DNA of 64,000 nt from Cavia porcellus (lineage: Eukaryota; Chordata; Mammalia; Rodentia; Caviidae): positions 188,784,982 through 188,848,981 of the forward strand of contig NW_026947484.1 in the NCBI RefSeq assembly GCF_034190915.1, written 5' to 3'. The notes beneath the pieces are model-generated. The model was not told where the DNA came from. It worked only from the letters and a program-made list of their open reading frames with translations, and ran no database searches. Every line of letters begins with the position of its first letter. Position 1 is the stretch's first letter. Positions 11,596 through 22,805 of the stretch are shown one piece after another. The translations under genes and the position numbers were made by a program.

Positions 11596-13527
11596 TTATT
11601 AAAGAGAAAGAAACAAAAAACAGGAAAAAAGGATAGAAATAATACAGAATTGCAGAAAAATAAACAGTAAGAAATCACTAGTTGATAAGTTACATATTGT
11701 CGTCTTCGAAATAGTTGTTCAGGTTACTAAATTAAAGCATACAAAGTGACATTCAAATAGTGACACTGCCAACAGTTCTGCTCAATGATCCAACAAAACC
11801 TTAGTAACATGGTTATCAGTTCTACACACTTGTTTTTTATCTTAAAGAGGGGTAAGATTAAACATATCAAAACAGAACAAAACAGTTCATAAAGAAACAA
11901 TTTAAAGAAATATAAATTTCAAAGCAAGTCCACTGGAGATCTTCATTATCTTATCTTTTTGTCTCTAGTTTTCTTCCAAATAGTTGTCCGCATCTTCACC
12001 CACATTGAATACATACTGCATATGATGGAACTAATCAAATCATTACAGGATGATGAAGGCTTTTTAGGTCTTCAAGACCTGACATTGGGGAAGTCAATAA
12101 TGACTACCATGATGTCTCTCATTCTCTTCGTAGTAGCTGTCCTTATCTTTATGTATGCTGAAATTGAACTTAAGAGACTAGACTAATATCACTCTGAACA
12201 GTGAATAATAGTATTGCTAGATTTTATATCACAATGTTACAGAATTAGCATTGGGTTTCTTACTGTCTCTTCTTCAGAATATCTGTTCGTTAAATAGTGC
12301 ATTATATAATCTGTTCCCATAAATAGTTTAAAATATTCTTCCCATGTGTGAATTTCTACATGTATATCTATCCTCTCTGTATTATAGGAAAAAACAGATC
12401 ATAAGACAACAAAACAAATTCCTAGAAAAACATGCAATGAGAAAGACATATAAGACCACAATATTAGGTGATCTACAGTAGTTACTATGCTTTCTCTTGT
12501 TATTTTCAATAGACTTGTCCACATCATCAGGCTTAATATAGTTAAGCATAGTGTTACATAGCTATTTTTATAAAAACACAACTTTGAAGACATTGTAGGA
12601 CTTGAGAGTAGTTAATAATCAAAACCAGTATGGATATCTTTTACATCTTGTGATCTTAAGAGTAGTTGCCTCTACTTTTAGACTTGATACTATCAAGCAT
12701 ATCAAATTCAAATAAAATCAGCCAAGGCAAAATCGCAGTCTAACAAACCAGCTTCAAATAAGATCAGTCATAGTAAGACAATGTAAGTAATACAGGATTT
12801 CAGTTTAGTTAATAGGAAATTAAGGATAGTTACCATGGTGTAACCTGCTATTTTGGGGTTAGATGTCTGTGTCCTCAAATCTGATATGAGTGGACAGACC
12901 AGAACAAAATAAATCAAACTAAACAGAGTGATAAGACTACTGTGACTTTTAAATCATGATACACTATTAACAATGACCTCTGCCTTCCCTTTTTTAGGCT
13001 GTTTTTCACCTTTTCCCTTCTCAGGATGGTTTGTATATTTTGGGTCCCACTAGCTCCTTTAGTTTTTAGATTAGGGGGCCAGCCTGTTGTCTATCTGAGT
13101 GTTGCTGAACCTTTTTTACCCCTGAGCTTGATCTTGAGCTGTACTCCTTTACTTAATAAAGTCATAGGGTTTTCCTTCCTTCCAGCTGTGTAGTTCTACA
13201 CTGCCCAAAAGTGTCATAGCTTTCCAACCTACCTGCAGCTGCTGGATGAGTTGTCCCTATTTCTCTCTGGTTTCCTGTCACATATAACTTTGCTTTTTCA
13301 TCTTTGACTTTCAGTTTATTAACCCTCCTTCAAGTTGAGTGTATTTCCTATTCAAAGCATCTCGATGGAGCCTGCCTCCTAATCTACTCTGCCTGCTTTT
13401 TTTATTTTAGTGTATCAAGGCTATCTATATTAAAGATTATAGCTTACTGTCTCTGCCTCATGTCTGCTATTCTATTTTACTGCTATAATTTGTCCACTTT
13501 ACTCCTTCATTCCACTGTCTGCCCCGT
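11596..13527 (-). other. 3' body of the HAL1-like element, no ORF2
   Basis: In a normal L1 the ORF2 start would follow ORF1 closely. Here 1.93 kb of A-rich sequence lacks any endonuclease or reverse-transcriptase block in either strand. Recurrent short motifs (tacagaatt near 11643 and 12238, tacaggattt near 12789; a pyrimidine block after a gtta/gacta-type start near 11806, 12103, 12480, 12825) hint at degenerate repeats of roughly 300-350 bp. A 75-codon + strand frame at 11959-12186 with a hydrophobic C-terminus is antisense to the element and is not considered a gene. Confidence 0.6.
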
Positions 13528-14594
13528 TCATTGAGGCCTCTCTGCCACTGTTGCTGGAATCTTGGTATTTTTTCCTCTCTCTCTCTCTGGAATGTCCTTC
13601 AGTATTTTTTGTAAGGTTGAGTTGGTGGCCATGAACTCCCACAGTTCCTCCTTGCCTTGGAAGCATCTTATTTCTCCATGAATTTTGAAAGAGAGTTTTC
13701 CTGGGTACATCAGTCTTGATTGCAGATTATTTTCTTTCAGAGCTTAGACTATTTCTCCCCCAGGCTCTTCCCGATTTGAGACTTTGTGTTGATAAGTCTG
13801 TTGTTATTGTGATAATTTTTCCATTGTAGGTAATCTGCTTCTTTTCCCTGGCTGCTTTTAGTTCTCCTTCTGTTGGGGTGGATTTCTGGAATCTTGATTA
13901 TTATATGTCTGGGTGTAGATCTGTTTTGGTTGTAGGTGGCTGGAGTTCTGTATGCCTCATTTATCTGGATATCATTTCTTTTTCCTATGCTTGGGAAGTT
14001 TTCCTTTATTATATCTGTGAATAGTCTTTGTACTTCATTTTTGGTCACTCCTGCTTCTTCGCTCAGGTGCTTTATTCTTAAGTTATGTATCCTTTTGTCA
14101 TCTTCTAGCCTTTGAATTGTTTCTTTCTGATTCCTCGTTATTTTTAAGAGATCTTTTCTTTCAAAATCATATATCATAAATCTCTCTTCAAGTTTCAAAA
14201 AGCTAACTTTAGTTTCTGTCAAGGCATTTTGCCAGTTTTCAATGGAGTTTTTAGTTTCCTGGTAATCTCTTTGGATCTGTTTCATGTATTCTAGGTTATG
14301 TTTAAATTCTTCATCAAAGGTTTCTCTTTCTTTTCTGATTTCCTCCGCTCTTCCATCTGAGTTCTCTTGGGAAGTTCTTTAATTAACCTTTTCATATTTT
14401 GCCTCACTTGGATCAGAAGTACAGTTTTAAATTCCTCTATGAGGTCATGAAGGTATTTCTTTATGTCCACTGATGCTGTGTCTAGTATTGGATGGTTATT
14501 GTGCTGGTTCTCTTCTTTATTTACTTCTCTTGGGCTTATTTTCCCAGGTTTGGCAGCTTGAGGGTTTTTTTTTCTAATTTCTATCTCTTGTCAT
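13528..14594 (-). pseudogene. ORF1 of the HAL1-like element (frameshifted)
   Basis: Encodes an L1 ORF1-type RNA-binding protein. The longest open piece (14285-13749, 178 codons) starts in a coiled-coil region, continues with LFTDIIKENFPSIGKRNDIQ and RSTPRHIIIKIPEI of the RNA-recognition domain. A second piece (13710-13528) has YPGKLSFKIHGEIRC and LQKILKDI of the C-terminal domain. A likely original ATG is at 14594. At least three breaks lie between: next to the A9 run near 14565, near 14350, and near 13750. Without them it would be about 350 residues, usual for L1 ORF1. Not functional now. Confidence 0.85.
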
Positions 14595-14599
14595 GTTTC

Positions 14600-15638
14600 T
14601 GGTTTCTTTCAGATTGGTGTGTCCTGGGGTCTCTGGCCCTCTCTGTATTGCTTAGGGTCTTTCCAAAGCGTGCTGACTGGGGTTTTGCTGCCCTTCCCAA
14701 TTTGCTGTTATCTGGCAGGGATGCAGGCACAGTGCAGGCTAGCCTCGAGCCTCTGACCCAGTCAATTTGCAAGTTAGGCTGTACCTTGTGCATGTCATAG
14801 AGTCACGACAATTTTGTACCTGCTTATTGGGTCCCAACCAGAGATGTAGATCAGCCCCAGCAGATCCCACCAGTTCTCTCTGCGCCAGGGGCGGCTGACT
14901 GATGTCACCATGGTGCCGGGCTCTGCCCAACTCCAAGATGTCCTCCACCAATCCTCTCTGTGTCAGGGGTGGCTGACTGATGCTGCCACGGCACCAGGCT
15001 CTGCCCAATTCCAAGATGTCCTCCAGCCAGTGACAGCAGCCGCGGGACCCAGTCCCTAGTACTCACTGGGAATCAATGTAGTTCTTCCTCTTGGGTCCAC
15101 TGCACACTGCACCACATGTTTTCACTGCACTCCCAGCACAGCATGGATTGGTCAGAAAACTGTGGTGCCTGGCTTCAGAGCCCAGGTGTGTATGGTCCTC
15201 TCACAGTCTCTTCCAGCATGGCCAGGTGGCTCTGGCTGCTTCGCAGGGCCCCAGGTCCCAATTTCCAGCACTCACTGAGAGCCAATAAAGCTCTTCCCCT
15301 TGGATCCACTGCTCACTGCGCCACGTCCTCCCATTAAGGGCCTGGGATTCGCCAACTCCTCTTTTCAGCAGCTGCAGTCTCAGTACGACTTTGGATCCTC
15401 TGGGCACGCCTAGTACAGCGCGGAATGGGTCTCAGTGAGCATGTCGGGTTTCAGCTCTCCACCTGTGCTTTTCCTTCCTCTTCCTAGTTTTATTTTTTCC
15501 TAACTGCCTTGGTTAATAAGAGTTGTTATCCAATCATTTGTCTCTCTCCATGTTGTCATATTCTAGCATCTGATCTGATTTCTCCCTAGAGACTCTCCAT
15601 CCAGCCCCCTAGCAAGCAGCCATTTTTTCAAAATCTCC
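14600..15638 (-). promoter_or_regulatory. 5' UTR/promoter region of the HAL1-like element
   Basis: GC-richer than anything around it. About 10-25 bases inside the 5' end the sense strand reads aaaaaatggctgc, resembling the YY1 site found at the same place in L1 promoters. Two 78-bp tandem units lie at 14869-14946 and 14947-15024 (about 80% identical, mostly C/T and G/A changes). A second, looser repeat pairs the block around 15061 with that around 15270. Repeated 5' monomers are typical of rodent L1 promoters. Present promoter activity is unknown. Confidence 0.65.
14869..15024. repeat. Tandem repeat, 2 x 78 bp
   Basis: Both units share cagggg, ggctgactgatg, ggctctgcccaa and ccaagatgtcctcc at the same offsets, and both are exactly 78 bp. 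They form part of the 5' region of the L1-derived element. Confidence 0.93.
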
Positions 15639-17100
15639 CATATTTAGATCTTTTTAACCACCCAAGCTCATGAAGATATTTTCCCATCTTGTCTTAAAAT
15701 ATTTTCTGCCTTTCACATTTAGATATGGAATCTACATGAAATGAGTTTATATGTAGTTTGAAAAATGATCAAAATTCATTTCCTTCCTTCTGGGCAATCA
15801 GTTGTTTCACAACTATTTACTGAAAGGGACAATTTCTCCCACCCCACCACTAATGACAAAGTGACAGTGTCACTTTGTCATAAATAAAATGACTGTAGAG
15901 AGTACAGACCTGTCTCTGGACTATCAATTATCTTCCATTCACCCATTTGTTTATTTTCTAATTAATAGTATCCTGTCCCAATTATGAAACTAAAGTTTCA
16001 TAATAATATCTGATATCTGGTAGTGTATGTCCTAAACTTTTGTTCTTCTCTAAAGATTTTCTTGGCCCTTGTGTCATTTTTCACATATAAATATATTCCC
16101 ATACTTATGCATTTCATTACTTCTTATTTTTCGCTGCATTTCTGAGGTTTTTTATGATCATCTTTGTGTCTAATGAAGTCCTCTGGTTTTTCTTGGACTG
16201 TGGGTCTTCTGGAGACAGACTCTCTCAGTTTATAATTGTCTTAAGTTTTCTTTATTTCATCTTAATTTTGAAGTATTTATTAGCTAAGTGTAGCTTCTAG
16301 ATTGTCAGTCATCTGTTATCTTCTTTCAGCACTTTAATGTATTTCATTTTCTTTGGGTTCCATTGATTTTATTAAGTCATAAATGAGACTTAATTGTTTT
16401 TCTGAAGGTTACACATCACTTTTTCTCTCTGCTTTTAAGATTTGGTTTTTGCTTTGATGTTCAATGATTTTATTATTCTTTGCTCATGTGAGATATTCTT
16501 CATGTTTATCTTGATTTTGACTTCACAGATCTTTATAGGATTTCCTGAATCTGTGGATAGATGTGCCCTTGGGGAAATTCTAAAATAGAATCTCTTTAAA
16601 TATTGTTTCTGTCTATTCTCCTTTCCCTCACATTCCAAGATAAAAATTATACAAATGCTATATATATTCAACCTGTGCCATGTATCTCTTATGCTCATCT
16701 CTGATTTTCTCTTCTGTCCTCACTGTGTTTCAGCCTTAGTATTTACTACTAAGTAACTTCAGCTCATCAGTCTACATTTGGCTGTGTCCAGCATGCTTCA
16801 TCTACCTACTGAGTTCTTTATTTCAGTGGTTATATTTTTATCTCTAGAGTTTCCATTTTATTCACATCTTTTGTTTGTATCTTTCAGTTCAGCAAGCCAT
16901 GTCTAATAACTTTAAGGTTTGAATCACATAAGGGTTTTGTTTCTATTATATATTTTTTATTTTCCCTCCTTTTATTTCAGCATTTGGTCCTATCTCCTTG
17001 GTTACCTGGTAAAATTCAATCAAATGCATCGTATATACAAAATTGTAACAGCTACGAGTAGTCTTTGTCTTCCACCAGGAAATACTTGTTTCTCTTCAAG
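15639..17100 (-). mobile_element. Old L1M fragment, antisense (continuation)
   Basis: Resumes the L1 interrupted at 11595. It runs through ORF2-type sequence (gaaactaaagttt, gatatctggtagtgtatgtcc, tttgttcttctctaaagatt) into an L1M-type upstream part with actgagttctttatttcagtgg (about 16807). Highly diverged. The 5' edge near 17100 is not sharp. Confidence 0.65.
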
Positions 17101-18565
17101 CAGGTGGCTAAATTACTAATTCATCTAGGAACTAAGCTGATTACAGGTTTGATTTTAGTGTTGGAAGACCTGGCCAGTTTGGTTTGCTGTTGTTCTTTGT
17201 ATGACCCATCAGCGCTCTCTACTGAAATCCTGGGGTGTTGTCTTCCCAATGCTATGAAATCCCAAACAGTTCCTTTTATTTTCTTAGCCCTTTTGCCTCG
17301 TATCTCAGTCTTTCTTTCTTTCTTTCTTTTTTTTAACTTAGTTACCAAATATGTCAACAATAATGCCTCTTATAATGCTGGGCTCCTTTTTCTGTGGTTT
17401 CCTTTCCATGGGCCTTGGGCCCTTCCAGTATGAGTAACTTGGTACCCTTGAGCTAGTATTTTGACCCCCATCAAGAGGCTGCTAAAAACTGGTTCAATGC
17501 TTGCTATTTCCACAGTGAGCCTCCCTGATTACAAACCAGCCAGTGCCTTAGCCAGGATGCTGGGCCCATCCCAAAGCATTTCTCTTCCCTCCAGCATGTT
17601 GGCTTTTCACTCCTGCCTGTCAGGATTTCTCTCGGGTATCTATAAAAAGCTATTTTTATGTTTTATTCTTCTCTTTTCAATGCTGTTGATGAAAGTTTTG
17701 GTCTGATATAAGCTATGTCATCTCATTCATAATAGAAGTCTGAACTGAGATTATTTTGCTTGACAGGAGGTGGATGTGACTTGGGGAAGGGGTAAGCATG
17801 TCCCTGGAGTTGGGAGGTGGGTATTGTTCATGAGAGGGAGCAGATGTGTTGCATGGCTGCACAGGTAAATGTGCCATGTTGACCCCAAGTGACAAGGAGG
17901 CCGATGTCAGCTCTTCACTAGAAGAGCAGTGTCTTGAACACCACACATTCCTTAGGCGGGAGGCTCAGCCTGAAGAGACAGCGAGCTTCCTTGCCATGAG
18001 TAGGCCAAAAATGACTTGGAGCAATCATGTTGCAGGACATAATCAGTGATCACCAATTTATGTATGCTTGCAATAAGAAATTATTCATAAACCTATAGAT
18101 GCCTAAGTGAACACACTTATTAACATACTGAAACAAAATGTACCTGAAATTTACATTTTTAACAAGTTAGCCAAATGATCTCATAGACTGAAGGAAACTA
18201 GCTGTGCCTGTTTGCACCTTCCCAGTGAGGTGCTGAGATCAGACATGCCACAAGGGTTCTGGAGAGGAATTCTGCCAGTTCTACCTCTGGGGTAGGAACT
18301 AGTCAAAACTATGGAAGAGGAGCTTCTCCCTGTTATCCTTTCTCTTGTCCATGAGGCTCCCCAGCCCCTCGAAGTAGGACTCAACGTGATTGTGTTGGAA
18401 TGACAAACCCATCACATTTAGTCACACTGTAGGGTTAACAAGCTTGTGTGGGTTATCCTGGGAACCTAACCACTATTTATAACATGGTTTCTATGGGAAA
18501 ATATGTTACAAGTTCCAACAATTGCCTTTCAAAAATATGCTGAAGCACAACCTGTCAGTAAGAAG
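17101..18565. other. Unassigned intronic sequence
   Basis: A short (CTTT)n/poly-T run lies at 17309-17336. The rest shows nothing I can assign; open frames at 17065-17433 and 17461-17706 have no recognisable domain. Confidence 0.5.
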
Positions 18566-18605
<40 letters not shown>

Positions 18606-18606
18606 C
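18566..18606. repeat. (AT)n microsatellite with palindromic ends
   Basis: About 17 AT units bounded by ggaa on the left and ttcc on the right, so the whole tract is a self-complementary palindrome of about 41 bases. Confidence 0.95.
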
Positions 18607-19299
18607 AAAACCTTAGCAACACATGATAAACTTGACCTTAGAGCATGAGTAATTAATCAGCATTCAGTGTCGGCATTACAATGGAAGAAATTCTTCGGCC
18701 TCGAATAATTGGAAGACTGCTTTAGGAACAACTACTACTTTTTCTGCAACAATTGTAAGAGTTTCTTCCCGCTGTCATTGTTTGGCCCAAGGGAGACGGG
18801 TGCTGGCATCACCTGAGAACAGTGATGAATGGCTGGGATGTAAAGACAGTAAGAATGAGGTCACCTTTCAGCTTAGCTACACCTGTGTCCCATTTCAAGG
18901 ACTACTCACTGAAATATGGTAAACAGCCATATTCGAGTGGCCATATTTTGAGTGCTACTGCTTGTCCCTGAGAACAGTTTTGTAAGTTAGAAAAGATATG
19001 AATTCACAGGTGCATATGTGATAAGTGTTTATAGGGGCTATGTTGCCCCCAAGCCAAACTGATCTCGATTCTCTTCTTGTTCCCTTGTGCACATATAAAC
19101 TGTATAAAGGAAGGATTAAAACAGTACTCAGTTACCTCCTGATGATGAGACTGTACTTGGAAGGTCCACCCCTTATCTGGGCCCTCTGCTTTAAAGGAAC
19201 CATAGATACCTTAAAGGATGCCCCAGGACATGTTCTGGTTAAGAATCTGGCTAGAAGGTCACCTGAATGTAATCACTGGCTGAAACAAATGAAAATCAA
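18607..19299. other. Unassigned intronic sequence
   Basis: Apparently unique, with no repeat signature or coding evidence that I can support. Confidence 0.5.
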
Positions 19300-19659
19300 G
19301 CTATGGTTTAGATAAGTATATCCTCAAAGTCCCATAAGTTATAGGCTTGGTCCCCAGAGTGTCACTATTAGGGGTGGAACCTTTGGAAGGTGGACCTAGA
19401 GGGAGCTCCATAGGTCATTGAGAGTGAGCCCTGAAGAGGATAGTAAAATCCTAGCTCCTTCTCTTTTCTCCTTGGCCTGGGATGAGTGGTTTTGCTCCAC
19501 CAAGAATCCATATTGTGATGCTATCTTATCATGGCCAAAATAATGGGTCAGATGACCCTGGACTGGAACCTCCAAAACTATAAGCTAAAAGAGATTTTTT
19601 TCTCTTTATAAATTGATTGTCTCAGGTATTTTGCTATAGCAATGTAAAGTTGACTAACA
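19300..19659 (+). mobile_element. MaLR-type LTR (solo), sense
   Basis: About 360 bp, starting ctatggtttagataagta and containing the family landmarks agtcccataagttatagg, ggtggaacctttggaaggtgg, a ctcctt-rich block and a polyadenylation-like ataaattgattgtctcagg. It ends gactaaca. No internal viral genes adjoin it. Non-autonomous ERVL-type LTR. Confidence 0.8.
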
Positions 19660-20457
19660 GGGCACTACCTGTCCTCAGATGCTTTTGTGTATATCAGAGA
19701 AGGGCTATAGAAGCAAAAGCCAAGAGGATAGAGGAAGTCAAAGGGGATCATTCTTTTCATGCTTAAAGCAATTAGAGAAGCACAACCCAAGTAATTTTTA
19801 AATACTTTAAAATTAGCCAATAGATAAATTATTAGCCAGAAATAGATCAAATCATATCTAAAAATCAAAGAAAATATAACCAAGTGATGAAAGATGGAGT
19901 TTTCTAGCAGAGTGCAGCAGCTGGGGTGAGGATGAACAAACATGAAAGGAAGGAAGAACTCTGAGGGTCTTGGGAAGAGAAGACATCTCTCAGTGAATTG
20001 TCTGAGGCTTCTGCAGGAGTGGGAATGGCCGAGCATGGCAGCAGCCCCTCAGAAGCCAGCCAGGACAGAGGGATGGACAGGGCACAGAGTAGCCTTGTGG
20101 TGTGAATGGAGGAGCTGGGCTGTCCAGGAGGTATGCTCATCTCCTTGAAAAACCCCAAAGTTAAAGTCTGTGCCTGCCATGGGTGTTGAGTGACACACAG
20201 GGAGTGGTGGCTGCCGATGCTATGTTTCCAAGGGAAACTGAGAGAGAGAAACCCAAGCCGCCCCACTGGGACCTGAGTCAGGAAAGGAGGTGACCACCGG
20301 CTGGGACACGGTGCACACTGGTCAGGCAGGCACACTGCCTGCAGGGCTGTAGCTGGGGCATTTGGCACTGGCTCCCAGGCACCTGGATGGTAACCCTCCA
20401 AGCGACCAGCTGGGGCCAGATGGCCTAGCTTTGCTGCCTGCCTGGATTACTACTGGG
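19660..20457. other. Unassigned intronic sequence
   Basis: No repeat or coding signature seen. A 165-codon minus frame (19904-20401) lacks any recognisable domain and is not supported as a gene. Confidence 0.5.
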
Positions 20458-20811
20458 TGTCTTAGTTACTTTTTACTGTAGTCACTGAGACAAAATACCT
20501 GACACCCAAAGTTAGGGAAGGAAAAGTCTATTTCTTACAGTTCTTGGAGGTTTCAGTCCATACTCAGTTAGCTCCAAGGCAGGGTAGCATGGCGGGGCAG
20601 CCCTTCTTAGCAGCTGCAAACAGCAAGGCGAAAACTGGCAAGGGAAACACACATTCTTGTTGCCATTACATCACATCCTGGCTCCACCCCTAAGCAGGTG
20701 TAGCACTCACACCACCAATCTGAGGGCTAGACAATGAGCCAATCACAAATGCTGGATTTGGACAAGTCCATAACTCATGAGGCTTGGGGGCCACTGACAT
20801 AAACCATGACA
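20458..20811 (-). mobile_element. MaLR-type LTR (solo), antisense
   Basis: A 354-bp unit with TG...CA ends: on + it runs from tgtcttagttac to aaccatgaca. On the minus strand it begins tgtcatggttta, like the start of MaLR LTRs. It contains caaaatacctgacaccc, a tail-side block of that family. No clear flanking duplication is retained. Confidence 0.8.
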
Positions 20812-20912
20812 CTACACCTAGCCCTAAACAACTTGCACTAGTTTTCAAAACCTAGGGTAACCTCAAAGTCAAACACAGAAGCAGTAGCAGAGGTGGAATG
20901 GGGGCTCCATTG

Positions 20913-20913
<1 letters not shown>

Positions 20914-20956
<43 letters not shown>

Positions 20957-20981
20957 ACACACACACACACTTCGCCCCCAC

Positions 20982-21019
<38 letters not shown>
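20914..21019. repeat. Composite (CT)n-(CA)n-(TG)n microsatellite
   Basis: (CT)n at 20914-20954, (CA)n at 20956-20970, a 13-base spacer, then (TG)n at 20984-21019. The CA and TG runs are complementary, so they form an inverted repeat. Open frames across it are low-complexity artefacts. Confidence 0.97.
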
Positions 21020-21022
<3 letters not shown>

Positions 21023-21384
21023 CACATGTGTCTGTATGTGACCTTGGACAAGTCTCTGAATATCTTTGCTGCTTCAGGCTGTGACAGAGGGGGCCTGTGC
21101 GATCATCCTTCCCAGTGAAAACTGATGAGTCCATGGTTTCTCTATGCATTTTGTTCCCAAGAAGGGTTTTTCCAAAGATAAAGCTGAGGACTCTGATGAC
21201 ATTTCTGGCCCAGGAGGTCACAAATGATTTGAGAAAAGGCTCAGGAGGGGTGGTGGGTAATGGACTCCCTGGGTAGCCTCATTCAGAAGCTTGGCCCCAG
21301 TTCTCGAGCCTCTGTCTCTAGGGTGGTTTGAGGTGCCTGAGACTCAGGGAAGAGAAGAAGTTGTGGACTGAACCTGGCTGGACT

Positions 21385-21520
21385 GCAAGCTGGAGCAAAT
21401 GGGGAAGAAAGGGACAGGAAGAGGGTAGAAAGGGGAGTGGAAAGAAGGTGGGAGAGAGGAGAGAGGAGAGAGCAAAGGAGGGAAGAGAAGGGAGGAGAGG
21501 GGAAGGCGGGGGAAAGGGTA
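21385..21520. repeat. Polypurine tract
   Basis: About 135 bases almost free of pyrimidines, made of gga/gaa/gag blocks such as gagagaggagagaggagaga. It is a homopurine-homopyrimidine tract of the kind able to form triplex DNA. It ends about 0.5 kb upstream of the GABBR2 exon. Confidence 0.9.
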
Positions 21521-21824
21521 ATCCACGGAGCAAATCACTATTTACTTGATCTAGTCTGAAGCTCTGAGGAGTCCCGGATTCTGAATTCAATCTGGGCCTT
21601 TCAGATCATTTTGAAAGTATATTCATTATAGTGGAGGATAGAAAATGAGTCTTAAACATGTATGGACTTGTCCATAATTCAAATATCTAGACATACAGTG
21701 TGTGGGCTTCATGGGTGCCATAGTCCAGGCCCTGCAGATATCAAAGGACTCCTGCTTAGGGTACACTCTCCCCTCTCCTTGGTCTTGCAGTCAAACAGGG
21801 TTCCGTATCAGCCCTGTTGCTCAG

Positions 21825-21945
21825 AGCCATGTGGCCCTCTGATGGATTTCCTAGTCTGTAAAATGGGGACAGAATGTCACCCACTCTATGAGGTAATGAA
21901 TACAGAGCCCAGCACTATGCCGGGTGCCCAGCGGGCATTGAAGAG
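21825..21945 (+). mobile_element. MIR fragment close to the exon
   Basis: Contains ctagtctgtaaaatgggga, tctatgaggtaatgaat and a gcccagcactatgc block in MIR order. It lies 60 bp upstream of the exon acceptor. Confidence 0.7.
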
Positions 21946-21974
21946 CGTCGGCATGCGAGGTGCCCCTTCTGTAA

Positions 21975-22391
<417 letters not shown>

Positions 22392-22539
22392 TGAAAGGAG
22401 GGTGGCCAGGGTGTGCTCTCTGGCGCACTGGGAAAACGCCTTAACTCTGGAAGAAGAAGGGCTAAGAGCAGATATTCTGGTGCAGGTACATTTTCACTAG
22501 GTGATGGGTGAAGCAGGCCAGGGGGATCTCTAGACACAG

Positions 22540-22805
22540 TCAGGTTCAAATCCTGGGTCTTCGCTTCCAAGTTGCTTTCTTTGAAACACAGAATTTCCAT
22601 TCCTGCAATAGGAATATTGCGTACCTTACAAAGTGGTTATAACCATAAGTCATTTCACAGCACAACTTGCTACTGTTTGCAGTGCTGGCCCCTTGCTCTG
22701 AGCCTCATTTCTTATCTGGTTAACAGTAGTACTGTGCATAAGTATGTCATGTAGACTAGACTCAATAATGTATGCCCAATGCAGGGCACCCAGGAAGTGC
22801 CAGCT
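22540..22805 (+). mobile_element. MIR-like fragments
   Basis: aggttcaaatcctgggtctt (22541) resembles the MIR core. A second block has ctgagcctcatttcttatctgg and gcagggcacccaggaagtgcc in MIR order. Probably one or two diverged MIRs. Confidence 0.5.

Larger units (their letters stand above)
11596..15638 (-). mobile_element. HAL1-like (half-LINE) L1-derived element, full length with TSD
   Basis: A 4,043-bp insertion in an old L1, bounded by the direct repeat catatttaggtcttttta (11578-11595) and catatttagatcttttta (15639-15656), 17 of 18 identical. In element sense the site is TT/AAAAAG, a canonical L1 endonuclease target, and the 3' end is A-rich (aataataaaaa). Order: 5' region with tandem monomers (15638-about 14600), ORF1 (14594-13528), then a 1.93 kb 3' region with no ORF2. 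HAL1 elements are known L1 derivatives carrying ORF1 but not ORF2; I infer membership from this layout. An alternative is an L1 that lost ORF2 by deletion. Confidence 0.78.

Noticed and set aside
11959..12186. 75-codon + strand frame with hydrophobic C-terminus
   Set aside because: It lies antisense inside the A-rich 3' region of the L1-derived element, with no related protein, promoter or splice context.
20838..21221. 127-codon minus frame
   Set aside because: Produced by translating the CT/CA/TG microsatellite.
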